From Aphelocoma coerulescens (lineage: Eukaryota; Chordata; Aves; Passeriformes; Corvidae), in assembly GCF_041296385.1 (NCBI RefSeq), contig NC_091014.1:64116578-64180577 (forward strand): 64,000 nt of DNA. The letters are read 5' to 3'. A program made the translations under genes and the position numbers. This document shows, in pieces, positions 12,206 to 25,000 of the stretch; within the stretch, counting starts at the first letter, position 1, and each line of letters begins with the position of its first letter. Below the pieces are notes generated by a model. The model worked only from the letters and a program-made list of their open reading frames with translations. It was not told the DNA's origin and did no database searches.

Positions 12206-13844
12206 CAGGCGGAACCAGAAAGTTTCAGATCAATTGTTGTCTTGCTTTCTCTGAAATTCCTGCAAGTGCTGGTTGATCACTGACAAAGAAAAAGAAAACC
12301 AACAAAGGTTAAAATATATTTACCTTAGTGCTGGCAATGAACAGGGGAAAGGCATGCTGGAAATCCAGTGGTTTATCCTTAGAGACTGTGCTAATGAACC
12401 AAACTGGAGATGAAGAAGAAACGTGTTTTGGCAACAGAGCTTTGGGTCTTCTGAAGCACACAAAGCTCTTCCTTGGGCAGAAAGCAAACACAAAGCCTAA
12501 GCCCAGTCTATTCCCATTCCCTCCTGGAGAAACAACCAGGCAGCCTCAAGAAGACAAATAAACCCAAGACTCTCCAAAAGAGTGAAATGGATTTAGCCAG
12601 GTTGAATTGGGTCATGGGGAGATTGGTTTAGGTGTGTATCTAATCCGATTGTGGTGCATAAACACCTCAATTTGGTAAAAGTGTAGAGGAAGTGCAGTAA
12701 AAACTCTACAAATGTATTTTCTACAGAAACCTGTGAGTGTCCATGAGTTCCTAAGAGTATGAAATATGTATCCCCAAAATGAGATGGAGAAGTATAGCTC
12801 TGTTTACAGTGACTTTTCCCAGAAAATATCTTGTATCTATCGGTTGAGTGGTACAACCCGTCCATGAAAGGCAAACTTAGGCTACAAGGTATTGATTGTG
12901 TATCAGCTTTCACTGAGCAGCCAACAGTGTGTCCAGGTGGGGCTTTTAGGAGCAGGTAAGCAAAGGCATGTTTCATTTTGAGCTGGCTCAGTACCCATCA
13001 GCCCTTTTCAGTGGTGCCAGAATGCTGCTTCCTGGGAAGTGGCAGTGGAGGAGCTCACAAGCTACTTCATCACTACAGGCCATTCATCCCTGCTCTCCTG
13101 CCACCTTGCTTAAAGGGAAAACTCCACTATATGGCTGGGATTCCTGGTCTGAGAGAGATGGCAGGCTCAGGACTTCAACTCCCCTTCCCAGGAAGCCAAC
13201 ATGCTCCACAGTTTCATGTGGAGTCTCTGCCAGTCAAAGCATATCTCAAAATCACACTCACCTGAAACACAGCAGTGCTGGGAAGCCTGCTGGAAAGATT
13301 CAGAGAGTTTTGAAAATCTCAGCAAGATTTTTTTTTTTTTTTTCCCGCTGGAATAGAAGAAATATTTTGTGGTCATTGAATCGCTCTCAAGTATGCAATG
13401 CTAGTAGCTCTGTTGGAGCACCCACACACATGGAGAAAACTCATGGTACAAAATGCCAGATATATGATCATCTAGTTTTGGTTTTCATTGTTTCCTCTCC
13501 CAGATGGTTTTATATCACACCCCTGACCCCAATTTGAAAACCAACAAAAATTTAGCTATTAAAAAAATATATATTTATTATTTTCAAACTCTCATTTTAC
13601 TGCTTGGGTTGTTTTTTGTTGCAGTAGCTCCTTGTTAAAGTTCATTCTCTCCTTCCATGTAATCTTTTCTGTTCCTCAGCACTTGCAGCACTGTACATTC
13701 ACCCTTTTGATTCAAACACATGTATCTCCATCATGGGCTTACAAGGATGTCCTTCCTCCCCCTGCAGTGGCCCTTTTCCTAAAAAGCCCTTTAAAGTGAG
13801 GGATAACTCAGAGCCTGGTCACTCCAACACACCTACTTCCAAAG
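12206..13844. other. Intergenic, nothing recognised
   Basis: AT-rich single-copy DNA with a T17-type tract near 13327-13343. Confidence 0.7.
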
Positions 13845-14345
13845 AAGCATGGAATGACTTGGGTTGGAAGGGACCTTAAAGATCATCAAATTCCAACCTT
13901 CCACTATCCCAGGTTTCTCCAAGCCCTGTCCAGACTGGCCTTGGACACTGCCAGGGATGGGGCAGCCACAGCTTCTCTGGGCAACCTGTGCCAGGGCCTT
14001 AGCACCCTCCCAGGGAACAATTTCTTCCTCATATCAAATCTAAACCTGCTCTCCATTAGTGTGAAAGTTCCTGTCACTGCTGTTCCTGATGAAAAGGTCC
14101 CTTCAGACACCAGAAGGTTTCTATGAGGTCTCCATACAACCTTCTCCAGGGTGAACTTTCTCAGCCTGTTTCCATAGGGGAGGTGTTCCAGTCCCCTTAT
14201 CAACTTTGTGGCCTCCTCTGGACTGGCTCCAGCAATTCCCTGTCCTTCCTGTGCTGGGCCCAGGGCTGGATGCAGCCCTGCAGGGGGGTCTCAGCAGAGC
14301 AGGGCAGAAGGGCAGAATCCCCCCCTCCCATGCTGCCCTGGGGCC
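13845..14345 (-). mobile_element. CR1 LINE 3' end
   Basis: Antisense: gacttgggttggaagggacc, tggacactgccagggatggg, cagggaacaatttcttcctc, and the internal block ggctggatgcagccctgcag. About 500 bp, same subfamily as 45367-45815. Confidence 0.88.
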
Positions 14346-14899
14346 TTGGATGAGATATCCAGAATTTTCCAAGGTGTAAGAATTTAAACAGCAGACTGTC
14401 AGCCTATCCAAATGACTGATAGCTGGGACATTTCAGATCATTAGTGAGACACCCAAAATGTCCAAGAAATCGGTGATTTTGTTTGCTTTCCTCTCACTGC
14501 TTAAGAGTTGGTGCCTACTCTTTTCAAAGCGCCCTTTGGACCACGGACTAAGGATGACACCATGTGAAAGCACTCCCAGTCACTGCTCATTTGGCAGGGA
14601 ACTGTTTCATCTGGTTGTGCCTCCAGGAACACACCCTTCCCAGCAGCATTCCTTCTTCCCAGGACAGCCCAGCATAACACAGGGTGGCCTCCCTCATCCC
14701 ATAAGTCCAGCTTCTATCCAAAATACAGCATGGAAGCAACGATGGTGTGGCAGGATGGGGGTGGAACATCTTTAGATATCTCCAGGGTAAGTGAATCATG
14801 AGGAATAGGCAGCAAGAGATTCAGAAAACTGGTTTTTGCCAGATAACTTTGATTAATTTGTGGATGGATTACACAATTAGGGGGTGAAGGGAATACAAG

Positions 14900-14960
14900 A
14901 GGATACAATGTACTTGGATTTTACCAAGATATTTGATCCTGTGTCCTATGAAACTAACAG
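14900..14960 (+). mobile_element. Decayed CR1 reverse-transcriptase remnant
   Basis: Translates in one + frame to MYLDFTKIFDPVSYE, resembling the LDFSKAFDTVSH motif of CR1-type reverse transcriptases. Very short, flanked by unrecognised sequence. Not the same segment as the 3' UTR fragments elsewhere. Confidence 0.4.
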
Positions 14961-15231
14961 TGGAGAAATTAGTCCAAATTGGCTTGAGAAAAAAACAAAC
15001 CAAAACAACTAACATGTGGGCAGCAAACAGGCTGGAAGAACAGAAACAAAGGGAAATGACAAAACCCAATGAATCATATTGGAAAGGCTTTGTTTGTTTC
15101 ATTCCCGAGGTGTGAAAATGATCAGTGTTAGTTCCGGTGCATTAAATTGCATTCAAGAATGGATGGATGATGTGTGCATGAACGAAAGTTACAGCTGATA
15201 ATAAATTGGAAATAAATACAAACACAAGTGG

Positions 15232-15236
<5 letters not shown>

Positions 15237-15265
<29 letters not shown>
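15237..15265 (+). repeat. A29 tract preceded by poly(A) signals
   Basis: Twenty-nine A residues, preceded by AATAAA at 15200-15205 and 15211-15216, about 21-32 nt upstream. That is the arrangement of a reverse-transcribed mRNA 3' end, although no parent gene is recognised in the preceding sequence. Confidence 0.6.
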
Positions 15266-15267
<2 letters not shown>

Positions 15268-16151
15268 AAAGGCAGAGGTATTTGGGAGTTTCTGCTGGGA
15301 CGTGGAAAATAAGGGGTGGGAGAACAATCAGGTGGGGATCTGGACTAGAGCAGCAAAACTGAGGAGGACAAGGGTCTGGAAGTGGTGAGTTAAAAGCAGA
15401 CCTCATCCCAGGGGTGCAATCCAGCAAAATCCCTGGGCAGGTGCTTAACTTCGGGCATGTAAATTGTTACTGAGTCACTGAGAATGAAACTAAGCTGCTA
15501 AAAGCTGTGCTGAACTGAGACCAGATTGCTCAGCACCTTGACTGAGCTCATCTATTCCCCACATCTTTCCACAACTTTCCCCCATGATGCATCTTTGATC
15601 TTCTTAGGACTCATGGATGCTCCAAGGGCTCTTAATGAAACATATCCAGCAGCTGTGTGTAGATTCCACTCACACAAAAGGATTTTGGAAGCCCAAATTC
15701 AGCTCAGCTTCAAGAAGAGAGGAGACTAAAAATTCCACATTTCTCCACAGACAAAAATTTCATCAGCAATGGTAAAGTACTTCAGAACAGTCCTGAGGAT
15801 TTAGTTCATGTTCAGATTTTCTTTGAGGAAAGGGTCACACAGATTTAGAAAGTAGAAAGTCTCATTGAAAGAGTTTTTTTCAAAGAGAAAAATTATACTA
15901 TTTTATTTTAAAAATGAGACTGGGCCTTTTCCTGAGTTCTCCTCTATGGGATCTCAGATAAACTGAAACCAGGTTACAAAAGAACATTTTGAAGGATTGC
16001 TATTTTCTAATGAAAACTGTCTGATCTGTCCTTCTCTCCTTGTATTCACCCTTTTATCTTTGTGATAACAAATACTAATATGATATTACTGATATGATTG
16101 TCTACATGCCTGGTACAAGAAAGTCTCATTTTTTATTCTTGCCAGCAATTC

Positions 16152-16215
16152 CCATGCTACCTGGTTGGACTTTGATGATCCTTGTGGGTCCTTTCTAGCT
16201 CAGAATATTCTGATA
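16152..16215 (+). mobile_element. CR1 LINE 3' tail fragment
   Basis: ctacctggttggactttgatgatccttgtgggtcctttctagctcag matches the last ~55 bp of the CR1 3' UTR. No upstream part is recognised. Confidence 0.7.
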
Positions 16216-16375
16216 CTCAGTGCATACTGTTCCTACTGCTCTCCAAGAGACTTGCAAACAGCCTTTCCCTTTCCACCTCATCAGAAACTTCCCCTCCAGC
16301 TCTGCTTGGCACTGAAAACTTTTTATTTGTCACTTTTTTCTGAATATTTCTGCTGGGTTAATTCTTTGTGGGGAA

Positions 16376-16440
16376 AAAATAAACCAACAAAACACCACAA
16401 AACAACAAACAAAACAAACAAACAAACAAAACCAACAAAC
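16376..16440 (+). repeat. (CAAA)n-rich simple repeat
   Basis: Runs of aaac/caaa units with interruptions over about 65 bp. Confidence 0.85.
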
Positions 16441-16727
16441 TAGAAAGTTTGGAAGTTGTTTGATGAAGAACCACTTTTAAGGAACAGCAGTGAAGTAAAA
16501 CTCCCTGTTAGTGCAGGAGCAGACCATCTCAGCAAAATCCTTGATCACTTTCCCATGACACTGTTCTCCCATGCCTTTTTTGGGGGGTTTTCATGAAGGA
16601 TTTTCTTATGGAAAGCTGAAAAATTTTCTGAGCTCTGATGGGTTGTTGGAAATCAATGGTGGATGAACCCCACTGTGCTCAGCACCTTTGCTCAGCAGCC
16701 TGTGATTTGCAAAGGACTTGCCTTGGG

Positions 16728-16769
16728 GAGGAAGGTGATCCCTTCTAAGAGGAAGGTGATCCCTTCTAA
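16728..16769 (+). repeat. Perfect 21-bp tandem duplication
   Basis: GAGGAAGGTGATCCCTTCTA plus A, repeated exactly at 16728-16748 and 16749-16769. No divergence, so recent. Confidence 0.95.
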
Positions 16770-19700
16770 TCCCATGCTAGTTTTTAGAGAAAAATTTTTG
16801 TTTCTCTTGTTTACAAAGTACTGTCCCCATTAAAAAGTTTTTATAGATAGTAATAATTCCTCAGTGCAAAATACTAAGTCACTGTGTGAGCAATCTCTCC
16901 AAAACACATTGTTTTCTCTAAGTCTTTAACTAAAAGCCTCTATAGCAGTTGGGTTGTCTCTGATACGTGTTCCTTCACCTCAGCTCCTGGGTTTGCTCAG
17001 ATTACTGCCAGATTTCTTAATTCCCCTTTGTGCCAGCTGAGATGGTGCAGTATCTGTGGGCCAGTACCACGCTGTAGCCTGTCAAAATGCGATGGGAGAT
17101 GGCCCTGAAGCCTCCCTGACTTAAACTGCAGCTGTCATTTTCCATCAGTCCCCACTGCTGGAGCTTAGCTCCTGCTGGCACAGCACCCTAGGCACAGTTT
17201 AAGCCCTGCTTTTTCCTGCAGGTCTCCACTTTTCACACAACGGACACATTTTACTCTCTCCCCCTTCTCTCCCCCAAGAAAAGCTTCCTCTTGTTCCTCT
17301 GACTTTTCTTCTCTGGCCCTGTTCCTTCTGTGCCTGAGGTCCCATATGCTTCCTTCCCCTCACACTCCATCCATGCTTCCATCACAGTATATTAAGCCAT
17401 AATTAGTAGGAATAGAAAACAAAAAGCTTCCAAGGAACTCCTTCCTCCATTCTCAGTGTCAGAGGAAGCATATTTGCAATTCGGTAGGGCGAGCAACATG
17501 TCCCCAGCATGAGACCCCACTCTTAGGATGACACTTCATCCACACTGCCTGGAGAGCTCTGTCCCTGTGGGGCTGGAAACCACAGCCCAGGCTCCCATTG
17601 TGTGCCTGGCCACACAGGCAGCAGGACAATGAGGGGCAGCAGGTGGGGCTGCAGTGGAGGGCAGGGAGCCCAGGGAAGAAATGAGCTGGGACCATCCAGC
17701 ATGCTGAGCAGCAATCACAGGACACCGGGGGCGTTGCCATTGCCAAGTCTTTGTAGGGGCCAAGGGAGACAAGAGCAGCATGGAAGGGTCTGTGGGATGG
17801 TGAAAAGGCTCAGCACCTTCTTGTGCAAAGACTAGTACAGGGAAAAGTACACATTTGTTGGAAAGTGCCAAAAGTGGACCAGTTGTGTCCCAAATACCAC
17901 TTGCCCCTTCACGTTTCTTTTCCTCAACCCACTCAGTTACAGGTGCTGATCTCACTGATGGGATGAAGACAGGGAATAACTTTTCCAGAGCAGAAGCTGG
18001 CACTCTGGCTTTGTGGCAATTCATGTAAGAGCTAACTCAGCCAGACTATTGCATTTTTACCAGGTGACCACAGGATAAACCTTCCACAAGTCTGACTCTC
18101 CTCCACAAGGCCACAGTGCCCACAGACCTACCCCAACAAAGCAGTGTGTCTGGGCAGGCTGACATTTACCCAGGGCAGGCTGCACTGTCTAAAGCTGTTA
18201 AAAATCATGTCATGCTTTCACTTGGCCCTTCTACCACCTGTAGGAGGGAGAATGCCATGGAAGCCTTCACATATTTCACCACAGGTGTGTAACACTGGGG
18301 CTGCCCTAAGAGAAGTGGAGATGAGCCTGGATCTCCTTGCTGGCACACGGACAGTGTTTCCTCAGGTGTCTGACTGTGCTCAAACACAAATCAATGGCCC
18401 AATCTTTTAACCTTGCAATGCTGCACCTAAGACAAGAGACAGATGAAGCAAAGTGGGAAAACAATCGGACACAGCTGAACCAGTTCAGCCCAAGGATACA
18501 CCTAGCCCTGTATTTCGTCTCCAGTAATTCTCAAATTTTTTTTATTGCTTTCTTTTTGTGTTCCAGCATCAGGCCTGGGTCTGGTGCTCCCCCTGCCTCT
18601 CCCCCTGCTTACCCCAGAGCCCACCCTGGCAGTGTCCCAAGCAGCTGTGACACAGGGAGCAGAGCTGGCCATAACCCTTCTACCCTCCCTTGTCCATCTG
18701 TCTGTATTTGCCTCCCCCATCCTGAGCCCACACTCCACACACAAATGTCCATGCTGGCAAAGCCCCTTGGCAGAGGGGGCAAAGGGTGGCCAGCTCTGTG
18801 CCAAAGCCATTGCTGAACACCCTGGCCTCTCCTTTTCCTCCTCAAAAAACTTCTGTACTTTCCTTGGGGTGAGATGGCCAGAGAATTCCCCGTGGTGCCC
18901 TTTCCCATTGCACTAGGATCTGTCTCTGTGTGATCCTTGTGTCCCCCTTGTCTCCCTGTGTGCAAGAGTGGACACTGGATGGTGGCAGCCAAATGGCTCA
19001 GTTGCTGCTGATTTGCAAATGTTTTTTTTTTCATATAAGTGGAATAATTACTTCAAGAATGGAAAAAGAAGCTAAGGACACAGGAAAAACAAACAAATAA
19101 AGCTGCTGTCCCCAGGGTCCTCAGGCAGAACCCAAAGGAAACGTGAGAGAGCTGCAGGAACAGGACAAATGTACATTCAACTTCCCCACACACGCTCCAA
19201 TTCCCATCCCCTCGGGACACAATGGCAGCCACTGTGCCTGGCTGGGCCCAGCAGCTGAACAGCTGGCAAAGTGCACAGAGTCCAGCATCAGAGCAGGGCT
19301 GAGATGGACATCCATCCAGAGAAGTGTATCTGCTTCCCTTGGAGGCACAGGGAAGCTCTGGGATATGCACATGCCCCATCTGGAACTCCGGGGAAAGGCC
19401 CGATCCTCCCTGAAGCTCTAAAAACAGGGGCTCTCCTCAGAAGGCCACATCCAAGTCAAATGGCAGATAGAAAGGCAAGCATTAGGCTGGGAGATAGTAT
19501 TTCCCTTTCTGTCACATGAAAGATGAGTCCATTAGGGAACATCCTCTCTGGAGCCTGTAGGGAAAAGCTTGGAGGCTCACAGATAAAGCAGCTTGAGTTA
19601 TGTCTTCCTTGGCTTTCAGTGAGGACAAGTACAAGGATTTCCATTGTCCGCACTGTTAGCAACATTGCATCGTCCAAAAGACCTTGTTCATTTATCAGCT

Positions 19701-20160
19701 CCCTTAAAAATCTTTTGTTCACAAGCCTGCTTGTGTGTGAACACAGAAAAAAATCCAGCTCTATCTAGTATCAGCCTGCAGCTGTTCACTGACAGAAGGA
19801 CTCAAAAGCTACGGATATGAACATGGGAAAATCCACCCAAAGCAGAAGGAAGACACAGTAAGCAACAGCTGCATGACAAGAATATGCTGTTTCTGTGGTG
19901 TGAGGGGAGAAAAAAAAAGCTACAGTTACAATAAGCATCAGAAAGTTGTCAGCAAACATTATAATTACTATTCAGCTCCCAAGATAAACCAAATTACTTC
20001 TTCTAACTTTCTCTGGGTATCTGATGCTTTTCTGGACATATGCTCTGATTCCCATCAGGGTTTGGAAATTCATCTCTGAACCATCTTCTAAGTGCTGGAG
20101 TCAGCAGATATCAATGTGTCCCTGACTTTCACAGGAAAAAGGACAAAATGAAAAAAAACC

Positions 20161-20199
20161 CCAAACCTCTTTCCCCCAAACCTCTGTCCCCCAAACCTG
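20161..20199 (+). repeat. 15-bp tandem repeat, about 2.6 copies
   Basis: ccaaacctctttccc, ccaaacctctgtccc, ccaaacctg: consecutive near-identical units. Confidence 0.85.
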
Positions 20200-20916
20200 C
20201 TGAGTCCTTTCAAAACCCTACATATAATATTTTGATTATTCATAACAGGGTTGTGTGTGGGACATGGCAGATGGTTTTTATGCTGCTTTAAACCAAACAG
20301 ATCCCAGGAACAGGAGTTTTCTAAGTGTGTTCTCAGGACACAGCTCCTCCCTTGAGTCCTCTTTCCTGAGACCCCACAGCCAGCAACAGAGATTAGTACT
20401 GGCTTTCCCAGCTCTTCAGGAGTTCCAACTCATATTTCTGTTTGCATCCCACCCTTGCAGGCCGTCTACTTTATAATTTACCACCTCAGGGATAAATAAC
20501 TATTAAAATACATAGCAGAGCAATTGTGTAATGTTTGTAAAAATAATCACGCTTTACTTGAGATGTGCAAGAAAATCTATAGAGCCAAATAATGCAACAG
20601 CAGAGCCTATCTGCATTTCCCTGCCTCTGGTTCTTCACTGTCCTTTGCCAGCCCCTTTCCAAATCCTCTTAGGACAACCTTATTTCATTCCTGGACATCA
20701 CATCAAATTGAAGCCTTTCTTCTGTAGCTCCCTTTCACAGGTACTTGACTCATTAAAACAGATTCTCTTCTGCAGAGGTGTGTTCCCTTCTTGATTTTTT
20801 ACCTTCCCAAGCTTTCCTTGCAAATGGCTTCTTAGCCCTGCTTCTAAGGGAATGCTTGTCCCTCAATCCCCAGAGAATCTGCATAACCTGACCTTCTCTA
20901 GGATGGAGCAATTCCT

Positions 20917-20936
20917 TTGTTATCTGAAGATAACAA
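20917..20936. promoter_or_regulatory. Palindromic GATA double site
   Basis: TTGTTATCT-GA-AGATAACAA: 9-bp perfect arms that place two GATA motifs (TTATCT and AGATAA) head to head. Palindromic GATA sites are known high-affinity targets of GATA factors. Located 7.8 kb upstream of CCND2; function inferred. Confidence 0.45.
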
Positions 20937-21944
20937 GCCCATTCAGGTGCCAACAGTCTCTAATAGTCCATCTATTCATAGACAGAGAAACCAGTTGCCC
21001 TCCCTTCCTTCCAGGGCAATATTTGTAAGATGGGGCACAAGAGAAGGTGGTGCTAGAACACAAGCGTGGAAATCATCTGTAAAACGAACCTTCCTCTCTG
21101 ATGAGGGAGGAGTTTCTGTCCAGGAACCGCTGTTACACTGGAAAGGCAGTGCCACTTCACGATCTGCCATGGAGCTCATGTAAGACATTGCCCTACAGCA
21201 CAGAGCCTCAGATATTTGTAAAACAGAAATGGTGCTTTCCTGACCTGTGGGAAGGTTCTCTTTTGAGGATGGTGACTGGCATCAATGAGCCTTCTAAATA
21301 AAAATTTGAAACCCAAAAAAGAAACAGTCCATGTCTGGGCATGAGAACCCGCTCAGGCAAAAGGGCCCCAACCCAGCCAGCAGACAGTACCTCGGGAGGA
21401 GCTGAAGGACAGCATGAGGAGCTACCAACATCACCCCAGGAACCTGCTCCAAGAGGTTATTGCCATGTCAGGATGAGGTGAAAGCCCAGGTGAGAGTTTC
21501 AGCACACAGAGAAATGAGGCAACAGCACAACAGTTTTGCTTGGGGTACAGATTTCCACCACTAGGGATGAGGAAGGACCAAGAACAGAGCCAAGGGAGGA
21601 GCAGTGGAGGAGATCTGGAGGTTTTAATGAAGGAGAGCAGTGTGGGACATGTGTTAGTGATTTTTTTAGTTACTAAGGCAATTTCCGTTCACCTATAAAA
21701 GCAACACTACAGATCCTGCATCCTGAGTTATGTATATGGAATTATGCCAGTGGCCAGCAAGCACCCACCACTGCTTCCTTCTGCTTTTCAGATACTCAGG
21801 AGACTTCAAGGGGATGGACAAGAATTACAGCCAGGCAAACTCTGACCAGGCACAAGGATTCTTAACAGAGAAGCAGAAGTTCTTAACCTTTCTTAACAAA
21901 GGTTCTTTACAAGGTTCTTCCATCTGATGCTGGTGCAGCACTGA

Positions 21945-22084
21945 GGCATTACCCAGAGAGACTATGGGATCCTCATCCTTGGATACTTTGGCTGCACAAG
22001 GCCCTGAGCAACCCAATCCAGCTTGGAAGGTGGCCCTGCTGTGAGCAGTGGACTGGACTAGATGTCTTCCAACCTAACTCTTTA
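21945..22084 (+). mobile_element. CR1 LINE 3' end, degenerate
   Basis: tgagcaacccaatccagcttggaaggtggccctgctgtgagcagtggactggactagatgtcttccaacc follows the CR1 tail order. Truncated at both ends. Confidence 0.7.
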
Positions 22085-25000
22085 TAGGAGCAATGTTTCC
22101 CTCAGACCTGTGTATATTTACATGCAGTAAAACATCTGGAAGGCAGCATAAGGTCGTGCACAGGAAGTTGTGTCTGTCTGTTAACTCCAGCTCCAGATTC
22201 AGGGAAAACAGCAGTGGAGCAAGAGGGTTTCTTAGCTGAGAGTAAAAAGCCAGGTGCTGCCAAGGTGAGGTAGCAGAGCTGCAGAGAGGGGAGGACATTT
22301 CCTCAGACCCCCCTGGAGAGACGCAGCCCCTGAGAAATCGCTCACCACTGCCCAGCTGCTGCTGAAGTGTTCTGCCCCAGTGGAGTGATGGAGGAGATTT
22401 GGGAGCTCTCCAGGGGCAGCAGCAGTGGATTTCACAGACACCTGTGAGAATTTCTTCACCAGGAGGGCAGCTATCACTTCACCAGCCTTCCTGTCTCTGC
22501 CCAAACGACCTTCTCACCCACATCAGGAGCTTTGCCCAGACCAAACAAGAACCTCCTCAGACTTTGGATGGAACTCAGACAAAGCAGACGTGACTTTGAT
22601 CATGCCTAGCAAGACACCTCAGTCAGCCAAAACCTGCCTGCGTGTAAATGCTGCGAGCTGAGATCTGAAATAGCTGAGGGCTGAGCTTGGAACAAAGATG
22701 TTTGTCACCCCCCTGCACAGAGGGACAGTCCCTGAGCTCCTGTTTGCCCATCACTCACTCAAATGCCCAGCAAAGCCTCACCACGGGCAGCAGTGCTGAG
22801 CAGAACGATTTGGGGAAGCCAGGGATGCTGAGTAGCTCATGGGTGACAGGGTTTTCTCACTGCCCACGCTGTCTGAATTCTCAATAAAGCCATTTATTCA
22901 AAAGCCATGTGGCACCTGGCCAGTGACTGAAGGCTCTGGCTGTAAGTGCCACTGTGAGGAGGAGCAACACCTTTCAAAATGCTTCAATCTGACCACTATA
23001 AAATGCATAGTTTTGGAGCACACTGGTGTTTCCGTTATGGGATTAAAATGCTGCATTCCCAAAAGAGGAGAGAAAAAAGAAGCAAATGATAGCACTGCGT
23101 TCAGGTGGTCATTAATATTATATGCAATGTACTATTTTAGGCTATTAATATTTTAAAAGCAATTAATTTTCCCAGGTGTAGGTGTAATTGACACAGAGCT
23201 GAATAGTAAAATATCCTGACAGTTTATCCATGGGAACAGCTTTTAATTCAGCAGTTTTGGAAGAGGAAATTAACAAGTAAAATAATTTACATCCGTAGAG
23301 AGAATTTATTTACACCATTTTATTTTGTGATACTATTGTTTTGAGGGTTTTATGTGTTTGTCTCTTTGTCAGGCAATAAAAGTTTATTCTGTTTGTTTGT
23401 CTGATCATGTTAAGAAGACAAAAGTCAACAGATCTAGAGATTGTCCCTGGAATGCAAAAGGGGCATCCAAAATACTGGTTGAGAGCCAAATATTTCTTCA
23501 TGGACAATTTTTGCTGCTTTCACAGAGAGAGGTAACAAGACAAGTTGTTCTTCCCTTTAAAAATCCTCCTGTTTTCAGAATTTGGATGTTCTCTACACAT
23601 TTGCACACAATGAGAGGTTCAGCTTATCCCCCTCCCACAGTCATTCACATGGCTTCCAAACCAAAATCCCACCTTGATGAAGCTCCATATAAAATATCTC
23701 GTTCTTTGCCAGACAATATATGCCTCATATGTTTCAGCAAACTATTCAGTGTGGGAACCTGTGGCAGGATAATTCTCTCACTGCAGATTAACAGAATCAA
23801 TGCACTTACCTTTCAAATACAGCTGCTCTCCTGGGAGTAAATACCGTGATTATTTAGCAGTTCACAGCACTGTTAAGACAACTAAGATATGCCCTTCCCA
23901 AATCCCCATAAAAGGAGCAATTTCCTCTTAACATCTTCCTTTCCTGTTCCCTGTTTGTACAGATCTGGGCATGCTACACATGTGTATGAAATATAAAATC
24001 TTTGCCTCAGTGTAGACAGAAAGCAAATAAAATGGAATTGAAGCTCCACATTTGTTTTAGTTAGAGCAGAACCACCTGAGAGACCACAGAGAAAAGTCTG
24101 AGCATTGCTTTTGAAGGAAGGAAGGAAGCTATGTCACAGCAAGACGCTCTAAAAATTGGAGCTCAGCTGAAGGTTTGGGAGCAGAAAGTCTTTTATTGAT
24201 CTCTGCTAACAGTCTGAAAAGAGAAAAAAAAACTCATGCATTTATGTTGAAGCCACTCTTGAACTAAGGACTGGTACAAACATGCCAGCAGGTAGGGAAT
24301 GCAAGAGGTTAACAGCAAAGCTGTTTTAAGCAGAAAAGGAAGCTGATTCATAGGCAGTGAGGAGAAAAGGAAAAAAAAGGGAGGGGGGATTGTCACCTTC
24401 AGATTCTACCATATTATTAATGATGAAATAGATATCAGTGGTTCATACCTGTAATTTATCAGAATCGTGCTTGCTCTTTCAAATATCGGCTCCAAAAGCA
24501 AAAAGAAAAAACCCAAACCCAAGAAAAGAATGATGGTGTTTCTGTACAGTTCTGCATGCCAGGGTAAAAAATGTCATTTTCCATTGACTTCCTGGTGCGT
24601 GGGAGGCACCTGTTCCCTGTTCCTTGTTCGAGTAAATGAACACAGCCTTATCACCCTGCCCCCCCAGGAGAGGAGCGCGGCGGCTGCAAAGGACGCGGTG
24701 CTCCAGATAAGGCAGTAATGTCAACCTGGGAATTCTTTGGGCTAAATGTGATGAATTTATCGAGTCTTCCAGCATAAGACATCAGTCCCAGGTACATGAC
24801 CAGCTTTTTTTTTACTCCTTTCCCATCCCACCTAATAAAGAAATCTGACTGGAGTCGTGCATTCTTTGCACAAACACAGTTTCTAATTACTGCTCTGAAA
24901 AAGCTTAAACTAAGGAATGAGAAAGGTTAAAGAAGAAACTTTGCACGAAACAGAAAGGAGCAATTATTAAAAATATGTTAATCAATCACAGAACACAATA

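Larger units (their letters stand above)
16216..21944. other. Intergenic, mostly single-copy
   Basis: Apart from the (CAAA)n repeat, the 21-bp and 15-bp tandem repeats and the palindromic GATA site listed separately, no gene, RNA or mobile element is recognised. Confidence 0.65.
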
